A stretch of 64,000 nt of DNA, from contig NZ_UTBZ01000052.1 in NCBI RefSeq assembly GCF_900580865.1, positions 337,862 to 401,861 on the forward strand. The letters are read 5' to 3'. This DNA is from Pseudomonas viridiflava (GTDB lineage Bacteria > Pseudomonadota > Gammaproteobacteria > Pseudomonadales > Pseudomonadaceae). The notes beneath the pieces were generated by a model that saw nothing but the letters and a program-made list of their open reading frames with translations, ran no database searches and was not told the origin of the DNA. Position numbers and translations under genes: made by a program. Positions 45,266-55,057 of this stretch are shown here, piece after piece; positions within the stretch are counted from its first letter, which is position 1; each line of letters starts with the position of its first letter.

Positions 45266-45823
45266 ATGACGACTGTATTTATTGCCGGCTCTATCAACAT
45301 CAAGAACCTTGATCCGAAGGTTAAAGAGCGCATCAATAATATCGTAGCGTCAGATTTCGAGGTGGTGGTGGGTGATGCTGGGGGCGCCGATACCTCCATT
45401 CAGGAGTACCTGCTGAGTCTCGAACGATCCAGAACCACGGTGTTCTGCAGCGGTTCGGCACCGAGGAACAACCTAGGGCACTGGCCCGCCAGAACAGTCG
45501 ACTCCAAGCATTCCAAAGGGTCGAGAGCTTTCTTCACCGAGAAAGACGTCGTCATGGCCGAAGCAGCCGACTACGGTTTGATGATCTGGGACGCAAAGAG
45601 CACCGGTACGCTCAGTAACGTCATTGAACTGTTGTCGAGAAAGAAGAAGTCGCTTGTATTCGTCAACAAGGAAAAGGAATTCAAAGTAGTCGGAGACGTC
45701 AGTCAGCTCGAAGAATTGGTTGCATTCATGTCCGATCACGCCAAGCAAAAAGCCAATGAAAAAATCAAACTGTTCGACCGTATTTCCCTGTTGAAGCACG
45801 ATCAGGCAGAGCTTTCTTTTTGA
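45266..45823 (+). CDS. SLOG-domain (YpsA/DprA-like) nucleotide-binding protein
   Basis: A 185-residue protein with Rossmann-like SLOG features: FIAGSINIKNLD at 5-16, VVGDAGGADTSIQEYL at 34-49, RNNLGHWPARTV at 67-78, and AEAADYGLMIWDAKSTGTLSN at 98-118. Related domains bind or process nucleotides and are frequent in conflict systems. The catalytic outcome here is unknown. GGAAG 9 bases before the ATG supports 45266. The neighbouring phosphoribosyltransferase remnant suggests a former two-gene unit. Confidence 0.75.
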   Translation: MTTVFIAGSINIKNLDPKVKERINNIVASDFEVVVGDAGGADTSIQEYLLSLERSRTTVFCSGSAPRNNLGHWPARTVDSKHSKGSRAFFTEKDVVMAEAADYGLMIWDAKSTGTLSNVIELLSRKKKSLVFVNKEKEFKVVGDVSQLEELVAFMSDHAKQKANEKIKLFDRISLLKHDQAELSF

Positions 45824-45881
45824 TGATGTTTCACGGCTTACCTGAACCCCGGCACCTTGTCGGTGCCGGGATCGCAGGCTC

Positions 45882-47366
45882 TTAGCGACTGACCTTCCAC
45901 GCATCCCCAGCCGGCGCCTTGCCATGGTCATACGGCTTGCCAATCCACATGTAAACCAGCCCCAAACCAATCACGATCGCGGTGCTCAACACCATCGCAT
46001 AATTCACATACCACGCCGCATCTGGCGTACGTGGCCAGGCCATGTTGATGATTGCGCCAACGCCATACACCAGCGCGCCGATGTTCACCGGCCAGCCCCA
46101 TGCGCCGAGGGTGAATTTGCCGCTCGGGCTCCAGCCTTTGCTACGGGCGTACAGCGCGGCCAGGACGATCATCTGGAACGCGAGGTAGATGCCGATCGCG
46201 GCGAAGCTGACGATGGTTGCGACGGCGTCTTGCAGGAAGAAGCCGAGGGCGATGATCAGCGCCGGCAGGACGCCGGACACGAACAGTGCGGCAACCGGTA
46301 CTTGGGTGGTAGGAGAAATCTTTTTCAGCAGTCGGCTGCCGATGACCATTTCATCGCGAGCGTAGGAGTACAGCAGACGGCTCGCCGCTGCTTGTAGGCT
46401 GATGACGCAGGAGATGAAGGAAATCATCACCACGCCCATCACTACTTTCGAACCGACCGGGCCGAAGGCGTTGTTGAGGATGGTGGTGACCGGGTCTTTG
46501 TCGGTGCCGTTGATGACCGCTTGCATGTCCGGCACGGCGAGGATCAGCGCCAGGCAGGCGAACATCGCCGCGATGCCGCCGATGTAGATGGTCATGCGCA
46601 TGGCCACCGGGATTTTCGCGCTTGGGTTCGGGGTTTCTTCGGCGACGTCGCCGCAGGCCTCGAAGCCGTAGTACAGGAACATCCCCGCCAGCGAGGCAGT
46701 GAGGAACGCCGGCAGGTACGAGCCGTCGACGCTGATGTCGAAGGTGTTGAACAGCACGCTCAGCGGTTGGTGACGTTCGAAGATCAGCAGGTAAACGCCG
46801 ACGATCACCGCGCCGATCAGTTCGCAGAGGAAGCCGAACATGGCGATGCGCGCCAGCACTTTGGTGCCGCTGAGGTTGACCAGTGTGGCGAACAGGGTCA
46901 GCACCAGGGCGATGACGATGTTGGTGTTGTTGCTCGGCTCAAAACCGAGCATGGCGGCCAGGTATGGGCCGGCACCGACCGCAACGGCGGCGATGGTGAC
47001 GCAGAGGGCGATGGAGTAGATCCAGCCGACCATCCACGCCCATTTCTTGCCCACCAACCGGCGTGCCCAAGGGTAAACGCCCCCGGAGATCGGGAACTGC
47101 GAAACCACTTCGCCGAAGATCAGACACACCAGCAACTGGCCGCAACCAACCAGCAAATAGGCCCAGAACATCGGTGGGCCGCCAGCGGCGAGGCATAGGC
47201 CGAACAGGGTATAAACCCCTACGACCGGTGACAGATAAGTGAAGCCCAACGCGAAGTTTTCCCACAGGCTCATGCTGCGGTTGAAGTTCGAGGTGTAGCC
47301 CAGTTTGCGCAGTTGTTCGGCATCGCTGTCGGCAACGGCTGCGGCGAGATCGGGTGAGGCACTCAT
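45882..47366 (-). CDS. APC-family amino acid/GABA permease
   Basis: A 494-residue transporter with about twelve helices. It begins EQLRKLGYTSNFNRSMSLWENFALGF, the pattern of eukaryote-like amino-acid/choline permeases (GabP/BAT-like), and has FPISGGVYPWARRLVG and GFEACGDVAEETPNPSAKIP. Lying downstream of a gamma-aminobutyraldehyde dehydrogenase and a polyamine-type ABC transporter, it may carry GABA or a related amine. It is the last gene of the minus-strand cluster. Confidence 0.88.
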   Translation of the reverse strand: MSASPDLAAAVADSDAEQLRKLGYTSNFNRSMSLWENFALGFTYLSPVVGVYTLFGLCLAAGGPPMFWAYLLVGCGQLLVCLIFGEVVSQFPISGGVYPWARRLVGKKWAWMVGWIYSIALCVTIAAVAVGAGPYLAAMLGFEPSNNTNIVIALVLTLFATLVNLSGTKVLARIAMFGFLCELIGAVIVGVYLLIFERHQPLSVLFNTFDISVDGSYLPAFLTASLAGMFLYYGFEACGDVAEETPNPSAKIPVAMRMTIYIGGIAAMFACLALILAVPDMQAVINGTDKDPVTTILNNAFGPVGSKVVMGVVMISFISCVISLQAAASRLLYSYARDEMVIGSRLLKKISPTTQVPVAALFVSGVLPALIIALGFFLQDAVATIVSFAAIGIYLAFQMIVLAALYARSKGWSPSGKFTLGAWGWPVNIGALVYGVGAIINMAWPRTPDAAWYVNYAMVLSTAIVIGLGLVYMWIGKPYDHGKAPAGDAWKVSR

Positions 47367-47510
47367 GTGTGATTGCTCCGTGAAATCGGCAGATTTCGGA
47401 TGGCCGAGGCCGTGGCGGGGCTTTGTGGGCGCCGCCCGGTTCGGTAGTTATTGTTTTGGGATCCTGGTGGTGCGTAATGCCGGTTTCCTTCCTGACACCG
47501 GGGTGACACC

Positions 47511-47577
47511 TTCGCGAGCAGGCTCGCTCCCACAATTGGAATGCAGTTCCCTGTGGGAGCGAGCCTGCTCGCGAAGC
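47511..47577. repeat. Inverted REP pair, family A
   Basis: TTCGCGAGCAGGCTCGCTCC at 47511 faces TGTGGGAGCGAGCCTGCTCG at 47552, between two same-strand genes. Confidence 0.88.
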
Positions 47578-47587
47578 TTTTAAAGGC

Positions 47588-49012
47588 TTAGTGCTTGAAC
47601 ATCACATGCCGAACCGTGGTGTAGTCCTCCAGCCCGTACATGGACATGTCTTTCCCGTAACCGGACAATTTCTGACCGCCATGGGGCATTTCGCTGACGA
47701 GCATGAAGTGCGTATTCACCCACGTGCAGCCGTACTGCAAACGCGCCGACATGCGATGCGCGCGTCCGACATCTGCCGTCCACACGGAGGAGGCGAGGCC
47801 GTAGTCCGAGTCGTTGGCCCATTCCAGCGCCTGCGCTTCATCAGTGAACTTGGTCACTGAAACCACCGGACCAAACACTTCGCGGCGGACGATTTCATCG
47901 TCCTGCTGCGCATCGGCCAATACCGTCGGTTCAAAGAAGAAGCCGTTACCGTCAACAGCCTTGCCACCGGTGATCAAACGAATGTGCGATTGCGCCACAG
48001 CACGCTCGACAAACCCTGCAACACGGTCGCGATGTTGCGCGGTGATCAAAGGCCCCAGCTCGGTCGACGGATCATCCTGCAAGCCATACTTGATAGTGCT
48101 GACCGCCGCGCCGAGCTTCTCGACAAACTTGTCGTAGATGCCTTGCTGCGCATAGATCCGGCACGCGGCAGTGCAATCCTGCCCGGCGTTGTAGAAACCG
48201 AAGGTACGAATACCTTCCACCGCCGCATCGATATCGGCGTCGTCGAAGATGATCACCGGCGCCTTGCCGCCCAGTTCCATGTGCATGCGTTTAACGCTGT
48301 CGGCAGTGCTGGAAATGATGTTGGCGCCCGTGGCGATGGAGCCGGTCAGCGAAACCATGCGCACTTTCGGATGGGTAACCAACGGACTGCCAACGGTAGG
48401 ACCGCGACCAAATACCAGATTGAGTACGCCGGCCGGGAAGATTTCCGACGCCAGTTCGGCCAGACGCAACGCGGTTAGCGGGGTTTGTTCCGACGGCTTG
48501 AGCACTACGGTATTACCCGCGGCCAGCGCCGGGGCGATTTTCCAGGCGACCATCATCAGCGGGTAGTTCCATGGCGCGATCGAGGCGATCACACCCACCG
48601 GATCGCGGCGGATCATCGAGGTGTGGCCGGGCAGGTATTCGCCACCGGCCGAGCCGCTCATGCAACGGCTGGCGCCAGCGAAGAAACGGAACACGTCGGC
48701 AATCGCCGGAATCTCGTCGTTGAGCGCGGCGCTGTAGGGTTTGCCGCAGTTATCGGATTCGAGCTTGGCCAGTTCTTCGCCGTGGGCCTCGATGGCATCG
48801 GCGAGTTTGAGCAGCAGCAGCGAACGGTCTTTCGGCGCGGTTTGCGACCAGTCGGCGAAGGCGTTGTCGGCGGCGCGCACGGCGGCGTCGACCTGGGCTT
48901 CAGTGGCTTCGTTGATCTCTACCAGGACTTCGCCAAGCGACGGGTTGAGCACCGGTTGCGCCGGGCCTTCGCCGTTGACCAGTTGGCCGTTGATCAGGAG
49001 TTTGGTTTGCAT
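47588..49012 (-). CDS. Gamma-aminobutyraldehyde dehydrogenase-like (PatD/YdcW type)
   Basis: A 474-residue aldehyde dehydrogenase. It starts [16 protein letters not shown] and has [22 protein letters not shown], the catalytic Glu in MELGGKAP and the nucleophilic Cys in [11 protein letters not shown]. The GQDCTA pattern is typical of the YdcW/PatD branch, which oxidises 4-aminobutanal to GABA. It sits downstream of the YdcSTUV-like transporter, as ydcW does in E. coli. The ATG at 49012 is chosen; the longer frame is a REP-containing leader. Confidence 0.88.
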   Translation of the reverse strand: MQTKLLINGQLVNGEGPAQPVLNPSLGEVLVEINEATEAQVDAAVRAADNAFADWSQTAPKDRSLLLLKLADAIEAHGEELAKLESDNCGKPYSAALNDEIPAIADVFRFFAGASRCMSGSAGGEYLPGHTSMIRRDPVGVIASIAPWNYPLMMVAWKIAPALAAGNTVVLKPSEQTPLTALRLAELASEIFPAGVLNLVFGRGPTVGSPLVTHPKVRMVSLTGSIATGANIISSTADSVKRMHMELGGKAPVIIFDDADIDAAVEGIRTFGFYNAGQDCTAACRIYAQQGIYDKFVEKLGAAVSTIKYGLQDDPSTELGPLITAQHRDRVAGFVERAVAQSHIRLITGGKAVDGNGFFFEPTVLADAQQDDEIVRREVFGPVVSVTKFTDEAQALEWANDSDYGLASSVWTADVGRAHRMSARLQYGCTWVNTHFMLVSEMPHGGQKLSGYGKDMSMYGLEDYTTVRHVMFKH

Positions 49013-49064
49013 GCTTTTGTCCTCTTCGAATCTATTATTTTTCTGCCGAAACCGGATTAAAAAC

Positions 49065-49154
49065 TGTGGGAGCGAGCCTGCTCGCGAAAGCGGTGTATCA
49101 GTCGACATCAATGTCGGATGTGGCGGCCTCTTCGCGAGCAGGCTCGCTCCCACA
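49065..49154. repeat. Inverted REP pair, family A
   Basis: TGTGGGAGCGAGCCTGCTCG at 49065 faces TTCGCGAGCAGGCTCGCTCC at 49131, between the permease and aldehyde dehydrogenase genes. Confidence 0.88.
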
Positions 49155-49181
49155 GGGGGATTTTTGGTGTCTGTTAGATAT

Positions 49182-49991
49182 TTATTTACCGCCGCTACCG
49201 GCGACGCTTTCGCCACCACGCGTCAGGTAGTACGCGCCGAGGATCGGCAGCATGGTCACCATCATCACCAGCATGGCGACGACGTTGGTCACCGGCACAT
49301 CCCGTGGCCGGCTGAGTTGGTTGAGCAACCACAACGGCAACGTGCGTTCATGCCCGGCGGTAAACGTGGTGACGATGATTTCGTCGAACGACAGCGCAAA
49401 CGCCAACATGCCGCCGGCCAGCAACGCCGAGCCAAGGTTCGGCAGGATGATGTAGCGAAAGGTCTGCCAGCCATCGGCACCGAGGTCCATCGACGCCTCG
49501 ATCAAGCTGTGCGAAGTACGGCGCAGGCGGGCGATGACGTTGTTGTAGACGATCACCACGCAGAAGGTCGCGTGGCCGACGATGATGGTGAACATCCCCG
49601 GCTCGATCCCCAGCGTCTTGAACGTCGCCAGCAGCGCGATCCCGGTGATGATCCCCGGCAGCGCAATCGGCAAAATCAGCATCAGCGAAATGCCTTGTTT
49701 GCCGAAGAAATCCCGGCGGTACAAAGCGGCCGATGCGAGTGTGCCGAGCACCATCGCAATCAATGTGGCGATGGCGGCGATTTGCAGCGACAGCTTGATC
49801 GACTCCAGAACATCCGGTCGCGAAAACGCCACGCTGAACCAGTGCAACGTGAAGCCCTTCGGCGGAAAACTGAACGCGGCTTCTTCGGTGTTGAAGGCGT
49901 AAAGGAAGATGATCAGGATCGGGAAGTGCAGAAACAGCAACCCGCCCCAGGCCGCGGTCTTTAAGCCTAATGATGCTTTCTCAGAGCGCAT
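49182..49991 (-). CDS. Polyamine-type ABC transporter permease 2 (YdcV/PotC-like)
   Basis: A 269-residue inner-membrane permease with six predicted helices. The EAA loop is [20 protein letters not shown]. It pairs with the upstream permease, with which it overlaps by 11 bases. Order and type match ydcV of the E. coli ydcSTUV transporter. Confidence 0.9.
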   Translation of the reverse strand: MRSEKASLGLKTAAWGGLLFLHFPILIIFLYAFNTEEAAFSFPPKGFTLHWFSVAFSRPDVLESIKLSLQIAAIATLIAMVLGTLASAALYRRDFFGKQGISLMLILPIALPGIITGIALLATFKTLGIEPGMFTIIVGHATFCVVIVYNNVIARLRRTSHSLIEASMDLGADGWQTFRYIILPNLGSALLAGGMLAFALSFDEIIVTTFTAGHERTLPLWLLNQLSRPRDVPVTNVVAMLVMMVTMLPILGAYYLTRGGESVAGSGGK

Positions 49992-50916
49992 CGAAAGCCC
50001 CCAGTCGTTTGACGATGGACAGGTAAACCGCGATCAACACAATCGGCACCAGCGTAAACGCCGCCGCCATCGGCATATTGCCGATTGCACCCTGCTGCGC
50101 GTAAACCATGCTGCCGACGAAGTAGCCCGGCGGGCCGACCAGTTGCGGCACGATGAAGTCACCCAAGGTCAGCGAAAACGTGAAAATCGAACCCGCCGCA
50201 ATACCCGGAATCGACAGCGGCAAAATCACCTGCATAAAGGTCTGACGCGGCTTCGCACCAAGGTCAGCGGAGGCCTGCAACAGCGACGGCGGCAGACGTT
50301 CCAGCGACGCCTGAATCGGCAGAATCATGAACGGCAGCCAGATATAAACGAACACCATGAACCGCCCCAGATGCGAGGTCGACAAGGTGCTACCGCCCAC
50401 CCCGGGAATGCCCAGAATGAACTGCAACACCGGCTCCAGCCCCAAGTGCTGCACGAACCACTGCGCCACGCCGCCCTTGGCCAACAGCAACGTCCACGCA
50501 TACGCTTTGACGATGTAACTGGCCCACATCGGCATCATCACCGCGATGTAGAAAAACGCCTTGGTCTTGCCGGTGGTGTAGCGCGCCATGTAATAGGCAA
50601 TCGGGAACGCGACGATGGCGCTGGCGATCGACACGACGATGGCCATGCTCAGCGTGCGCAGGATGATGTCGAAGTTCGACGGTTGAAACAGCGCGGCAAA
50701 ATTCGCCAGGGTCAGGTCGGGGGTGACCGCCATGGTGAAGTCGTCGAAGGTGTAGAAACCCTGCCACAACAGCACCAGCAACGAGCCGAGATAAATCGCG
50801 CCGAACCACAGCAGTGGCGGCACCAGCAGCATCGACAAGTACAGGTTCGGCTTGCGGTAGAGCAGGTTGGAAAACCGGCGCAACGGCGGCGATGTTGTCA
50901 TCGCGAGCGTGCTCAT
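49981..50916 (-). CDS. Polyamine-type ABC transporter permease 1 (YdcU/PotB-like)
   Basis: A 311-residue inner-membrane permease with six helices. The EAA-type loop is [22 protein letters not shown]. The stop overlaps the start of the second permease. The large periplasmic loop and N-terminal cytosolic stretch fit PotB/YdcU. It lies 1 base after the ATPase gene, so the genes are cotranscribed. Confidence 0.9.
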   Translation of the reverse strand: MSTLAMTTSPPLRRFSNLLYRKPNLYLSMLLVPPLLWFGAIYLGSLLVLLWQGFYTFDDFTMAVTPDLTLANFAALFQPSNFDIILRTLSMAIVVSIASAIVAFPIAYYMARYTTGKTKAFFYIAVMMPMWASYIVKAYAWTLLLAKGGVAQWFVQHLGLEPVLQFILGIPGVGGSTLSTSHLGRFMVFVYIWLPFMILPIQASLERLPPSLLQASADLGAKPRQTFMQVILPLSIPGIAAGSIFTFSLTLGDFIVPQLVGPPGYFVGSMVYAQQGAIGNMPMAAAFTLVPIVLIAVYLSIVKRLGAFDAL

Positions 50917-50917
50917 G

Positions 50918-51955
50918 TCACACCCCGCTCGTCACGGTATCGTGCAGCGGGATCATCGCTTCCCGCGCCCAACGCGCGCTCAGGCGCTGGCCGGTCTGGT
51001 GCTGTGCGCTGCTGTCGATCCACTGATTGTTGGCGTGGCTGATGCTCAGGGTCTGACCATTTTCCAGTTTCAATTCATAGCGCGTGGCGCTGCCCTGATA
51101 CTGGATGTCGTGGAGCAGACCGCTGACTTCGATTTCGTGACTGGCCAGCGGGCCTTCGGCAAACCGCACGTGTTCCGGGCGGATCGAAAACGGCTGCGGG
51201 TGACCGCTGATTTCACGCGCCAAATCGCCGCGAATCACGTTCGAAGTGCCGACGAATTCAGCGACAAACGTTGTGATCGGTTTCATGTACAGATTGCGCG
51301 GCGTATCGACCTGCTCGATGCGGCCCTTGTTGAACACGGCGACGCGATCAGACATCGACAGCGCTTCGGTTTGATCGTGAGTGACGAAGATGAAGGTGAT
51401 GCCGAGCTGGCGTTGCAGCTTCTTCAATTCGCTTTGCATTTGTTCGCGCAGTTTCAGATCGAGCGCTCCCAAAGGCTCATCGAGCAACAGCACGCGCGGG
51501 CGGTTGACCAGGGCGCGGGCGAGGGCGACACGCTGGCGCTGACCGCCGGACAACTGCACCGGTTTGCGGGCGCCGTAACCGCCGAGGGCGACCATGTCCA
51601 AGGCCTCTTCGGCGCGCTTGTGCCGTTCGGTCTTGCCGACGCCTTTGACCTTTAAACCGTAGGCAACGTTGTCGAGGACGTTCATGTGCGGGAACAGCGC
51701 GTAATCCTGAAACACAGTGTTGACGTCGCGTTGATACGGCGGCAGACCAGCCGCTTCAGCGCCGTGAATGCGGATCGAGCCAGCGCTCGGTTGTTCGAAC
51801 CCGGCGATCAGACGCAGGCAGGTGGTTTTGCCGGAGCCGGAAGGGCCGAGCATGGAAAAGAACTCGCCGTCCTCGATATCGATGGAAACCCGGTCAACGG
51901 CTTTCACCTCGCCGAATTGCCGGGAAACGTTGGTGAACTGGACTGCAAGCGTCAT
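50918..51955 (-). CDS. Polyamine-type ABC transporter ATPase (YdcT/PotA-like)
   Basis: A 345-residue ATPase. Walker A is GPSGSGKTTC, the Q-loop is VFQDYALFPHM, the signature is LSGGQRQR, Walker B is VLLLDEPLGALD and the switch is THDQTEAL. A C-terminal TOBE domain (~270-345) with SIRPEHVR is typical of spermidine/putrescine importers. The ATG at 51955 matches the family N-terminus. Confidence 0.92.
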   Translation of the reverse strand: MTLAVQFTNVSRQFGEVKAVDRVSIDIEDGEFFSMLGPSGSGKTTCLRLIAGFEQPSAGSIRIHGAEAAGLPPYQRDVNTVFQDYALFPHMNVLDNVAYGLKVKGVGKTERHKRAEEALDMVALGGYGARKPVQLSGGQRQRVALARALVNRPRVLLLDEPLGALDLKLREQMQSELKKLQRQLGITFIFVTHDQTEALSMSDRVAVFNKGRIEQVDTPRNLYMKPITTFVAEFVGTSNVIRGDLAREISGHPQPFSIRPEHVRFAEGPLASHEIEVSGLLHDIQYQGSATRYELKLENGQTLSISHANNQWIDSSAQHQTGQRLSARWAREAMIPLHDTVTSGV

Positions 51956-52074
51956 GGTGCGGTGCTCCAAAAAGGCGAAGGCCGTCGCAGCTGCCCTGCC
52001 TGGACTTCTGAAAAATCTGAAACGTTTTACGGTTTGCTTAGCTCACACATTCGGCGGACGAGATGCGATCCGCT

Positions 52075-52215
52075 TTTAGCTCCCTCTCCCTCCGGGAGAG
52101 GGCGGGGGGTGAGGGTGGCTTTTTTGGCCGCTGCTCTTCAATCAAGAGCAAGGTCAAAAGCTACCCCCTCACCCCAGCCCTCTCCCCCAGGGGGGCGAGG
52201 GGGAAAGGGAGCTCG
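52075..52215. repeat. Inverted GC-rich palindromic blocks
   Basis: CTCCCTCTCCCTCCGGGAGA GGGCG faces CTCTCCCCCAGGGGGGCGAG GGGG about 100 bases later, both ending in TGAGG/CCTCA words. They belong to the same palindrome family as the end of the 111-bp repeat. The pair lies in the gap between the ATPase and binding-protein genes. Confidence 0.7.
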
Positions 52216-52233
52216 ACCGAGTTGCTCTCGGGC

Positions 52234-53385
52234 TTAGCGTCCACCCATGATCGCGATGTAGTCCTGCGTCCAGCGGCTATACGGCACAAACTTGCCGCCT
52301 TCAGCCTGCGGGGTTTTCCAGAAGGCGATCTTGTCGAACTGGTCGAAGCCGTTGGTCTTGCAGCCTTCAGCGCCGAGCAATTCGCTCTCCTTGCACGCCG
52401 CCGGCACCGCTGGCAATGAACCAAACCACGCCGCCACATCACCCTGTACTTTTGGCTTCAGCGACCAGTCCATCCACTTGTACGCGCAGTTCGGGTGCTT
52501 GGCCTCGGCGTGCAACATGGTGGTGTCGGCCCAACCCGTGGCGCCTTCTTTCGGAATGGTCGACGCAATCGGCTGCTTCTCGTTCATCAAGCCATTGACC
52601 TGATACGGCCAGGCGCTCGACGCGACCACGCCTTCGTTTTTGAAGTCGCTCATCTGCACCGTGGTGTCATGCCAGTAGCGGTGGATCAACGGCTGCTGCG
52701 CGCGCAACAGATCGAGCACGGCTTTGTACTGATCTTCGGTGAGTTGGTACGGGTCCTTGATGCCCAGTTCAGGCTTGGTCGATTTCAGATACAGCGCCGC
52801 GTCTGCGATGTAGATCGGGCCGTCATAAGCCTGCACGCGGCCCTTGTTCGGCTTGCCGTCGGGCAGATCCTGCGCGGCGAATACCACGTTCCAACTGGTC
52901 GGCGCGGTTTTGAACACGTTGGTGTTGTACATCAACACGTTCGGGCCCCACTGGTACGGGGTGCCGTAAGTCTGCTGGTTGACCACGTACCACGGCGCGT
53001 CTTTGAGGCGCGGGTCGAGGGTGTTCCAGTTCGGGATCAATGCGGTGTTGATCGGTTGCACACGCTTGCCGACGATCAACCGCAGCGAGGCATCGCCCGA
53101 CGCGGTGACCAGGTCATAACCGCCCTTGGCCATCAGGCTGACCATTTCGTCCGAGGTTGCAGCGGTCTTCACATTGACCTTGCAGCCGGTTTCTTTTTCG
53201 AAACCGGTGACCCAGTCGTAAGCCTTGTCGCTCTCGCCACGTTCGATGTAACCCGGCCACGCAACGATATCCAGCTGACCTTCGCCAGCCCCGACAGCCT
53301 TCAGCGGCTCAGCAGCTTGCAGGCTGGCGCTGGCCAGCAGGGCCGTGGTGATTGCACTGAGCAGTGCGGTCTTGTGCACGAACAT
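52234..53385 (-). CDS. Polyamine-type ABC transporter binding protein (YdcS-like)
   Basis: A 383-residue periplasmic binding protein. Signal peptide MFVHKTALLSAITTALLASASLQA; the mature part begins with LDIVAWPGYIERG, then WVTGFEKETGCKVNVKTAATSDEMVSLM. The WxGY plus TGCKV pattern is typical of the PotD/YdcS group. It is the first gene of the transporter set, before the YdcT-, YdcU- and YdcV-like genes. The ligand is probably a polyamine or similar amine. Confidence 0.9.
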   Translation of the reverse strand: MFVHKTALLSAITTALLASASLQAAEPLKAVGAGEGQLDIVAWPGYIERGESDKAYDWVTGFEKETGCKVNVKTAATSDEMVSLMAKGGYDLVTASGDASLRLIVGKRVQPINTALIPNWNTLDPRLKDAPWYVVNQQTYGTPYQWGPNVLMYNTNVFKTAPTSWNVVFAAQDLPDGKPNKGRVQAYDGPIYIADAALYLKSTKPELGIKDPYQLTEDQYKAVLDLLRAQQPLIHRYWHDTTVQMSDFKNEGVVASSAWPYQVNGLMNEKQPIASTIPKEGATGWADTTMLHAEAKHPNCAYKWMDWSLKPKVQGDVAAWFGSLPAVPAACKESELLGAEGCKTNGFDQFDKIAFWKTPQAEGGKFVPYSRWTQDYIAIMGGR

Positions 53386-53468
53386 GGTTGAACCCTCTTC
53401 TTTAAATTATGGTCGGGGCAGTTGTGAACGCGGTGCAGCATGCCGTTGGCGGCTTGTTATTAGCGTAG

Positions 53469-54956
53469 TCAGAGATGCTGGCCGTGGCGGGCCATGATGT
53501 GCCGCACCACGCTGTAGTCCTGCAGCGAATCACTGGATAAGTCTTTGCCGTAACCGGAGCGCTTCAGCCCGCCGTGGGGCATTTCGCTGACCAGCATGAA
53601 ATGGCTGTTGATCCACGTGCAGCCGTACTGCAGGCGTGCGGCGACCTGCATCGCCTTGTCCAGATTCTGTGTCCACACCGACGAGGCGAGGCCGTATTCG
53701 GAATCGTTGGCCCAGTCGACGGCCTGCGCGAGTTCGTCGAAACGGGTCACGGTGACCACCGGACCGAACACTTCACGCTGGACGATTTCATCGCTTTGTT
53801 TGCAACCGGCGAGCAGGGTCGGTTGATAGTAGAAACCGGCGCCGGAATGCACCGCCGCACCGGTAACGCGCTCAATATGCGGCTGACCGAGGGCGCGTTC
53901 GACGAAACTGGCGACGCGGTCACGTTGACGGGTGCTGATCAGCGGGCCGATCTCGTTGTCGGCATCACGTTTGCCGGCGAAGCGCAGGCTGCTGACGGCG
54001 GCGCCAAGTTCGGCGACCAATTTGTCGTGAATCCCGGCTTGCGCGTAGATCCGGCAGGCGGCGGTGCAGTCTTGGCCAGCGTTGTAGTAACCGTAGGTGC
54101 GCACGCCTTCGACCACGGCCTGAATATCAGCGTCGTTGCAGACGATCACCGGGGCTTTGCCACCGAGTTCGAGGTGCGTACGTTTAAGGGTTTTCGCGGC
54201 GGCCTGGAGGATTTTCTGCCCGGTGACGATATCGCCAGTCAGCGAGACCATGCGCACTTTGGCGTGACCGACCAAATGGCTGCCGACGCCTTCGCCGCCT
54301 CCGCAGATGATATTGATCACCCCGCGCGGGAGGATTTCGGCCAGCGCTGGCGCCAGTGCGAGGATCGACAGCGGTGTGTGTTCGGAAGGTTTGAACACCA
54401 GCGTGTTACCGGCGGCGAGGGCCGGGGCGATTTTCCACGCGGCCATCATGATCGGGTAATTCCACGGCGCAATCGAGGCGACCACGCCAATCGGGTCGCG
54501 GCGCACCATGCTGGTGTAGCCCGGCAGGTATTCGCCACTGAGCTGACCTGTCTGACAACGCACGGCGCCAGCGAAGAAACGGAACACATCGACGGTCGCG
54601 GTCAAATCGTCCTGACGCGCCAAGTGCAACGGCTTACCACAGTTCAGCGATTCGAGGCGGGCGAGGTGGTCGGCGTGTTTTTCGACGGCGTTGGCGATGT
54701 CGAGCAACAGATTCGAACGTTGCTGCGGCGTGGTGCGCGACCATTCGGCGAAGGCGCGGTGGGCGGCAAGAATGGCGGCTTCGACTTGCTCAGTGCTGGC
54801 TTCGGCGATGTGCGTGAGGATTTCGCCGGTGGCCGGATTGAGAATCGGCTCGACAAAACCTTCCCCGGCGACCAGTTCGCCGTCAATCAACAACGCGGTA
54901 CACATCGGGGTCTGCGCGCCAGCCATTTTCCGCGATCTCTTTTCTTGTGTGGCCAT
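53469..54956 (-). CDS. Second gamma-aminobutyraldehyde dehydrogenase-like enzyme
   Basis: A 495-residue aldehyde dehydrogenase, closely related to the gene at 47588-49012: they share [43 protein letters not shown] and [16 protein letters not shown]. Active-site Glu and Cys are intact. A ~15-residue N-terminal extension precedes TALLIDGELVAGEG, and an inner start such as ATG 54923 is possible. It is the first structural gene of the cluster, just downstream of the LysR gene, giving two paralogues around one transporter. Confidence 0.85.
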   Translation of the reverse strand: MATQEKRSRKMAGAQTPMCTALLIDGELVAGEGFVEPILNPATGEILTHIAEASTEQVEAAILAAHRAFAEWSRTTPQQRSNLLLDIANAVEKHADHLARLESLNCGKPLHLARQDDLTATVDVFRFFAGAVRCQTGQLSGEYLPGYTSMVRRDPIGVVASIAPWNYPIMMAAWKIAPALAAGNTLVFKPSEHTPLSILALAPALAEILPRGVINIICGGGEGVGSHLVGHAKVRMVSLTGDIVTGQKILQAAAKTLKRTHLELGGKAPVIVCNDADIQAVVEGVRTYGYYNAGQDCTAACRIYAQAGIHDKLVAELGAAVSSLRFAGKRDADNEIGPLISTRQRDRVASFVERALGQPHIERVTGAAVHSGAGFYYQPTLLAGCKQSDEIVQREVFGPVVTVTRFDELAQAVDWANDSEYGLASSVWTQNLDKAMQVAARLQYGCTWINSHFMLVSEMPHGGLKRSGYGKDLSSDSLQDYSVVRHIMARHGQHL

Positions 54957-55057
54957 TGTTGCTCCCTGATATCGGGAGCCGACCGTCTTATAGATGCAGC
55001 AAGACTAGTGCGCGGCTCCGAGGTCGACAAATTCTAAATACTGAAGGCAGCATTCGA

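Noticed and set aside
53574..55037. 487-codon plus-strand frame opposite the aldehyde dehydrogenase
   Set aside because: Antisense shadow. A similar shadow appears opposite the paralogue at 47984-49060, as expected from shared codon bias.
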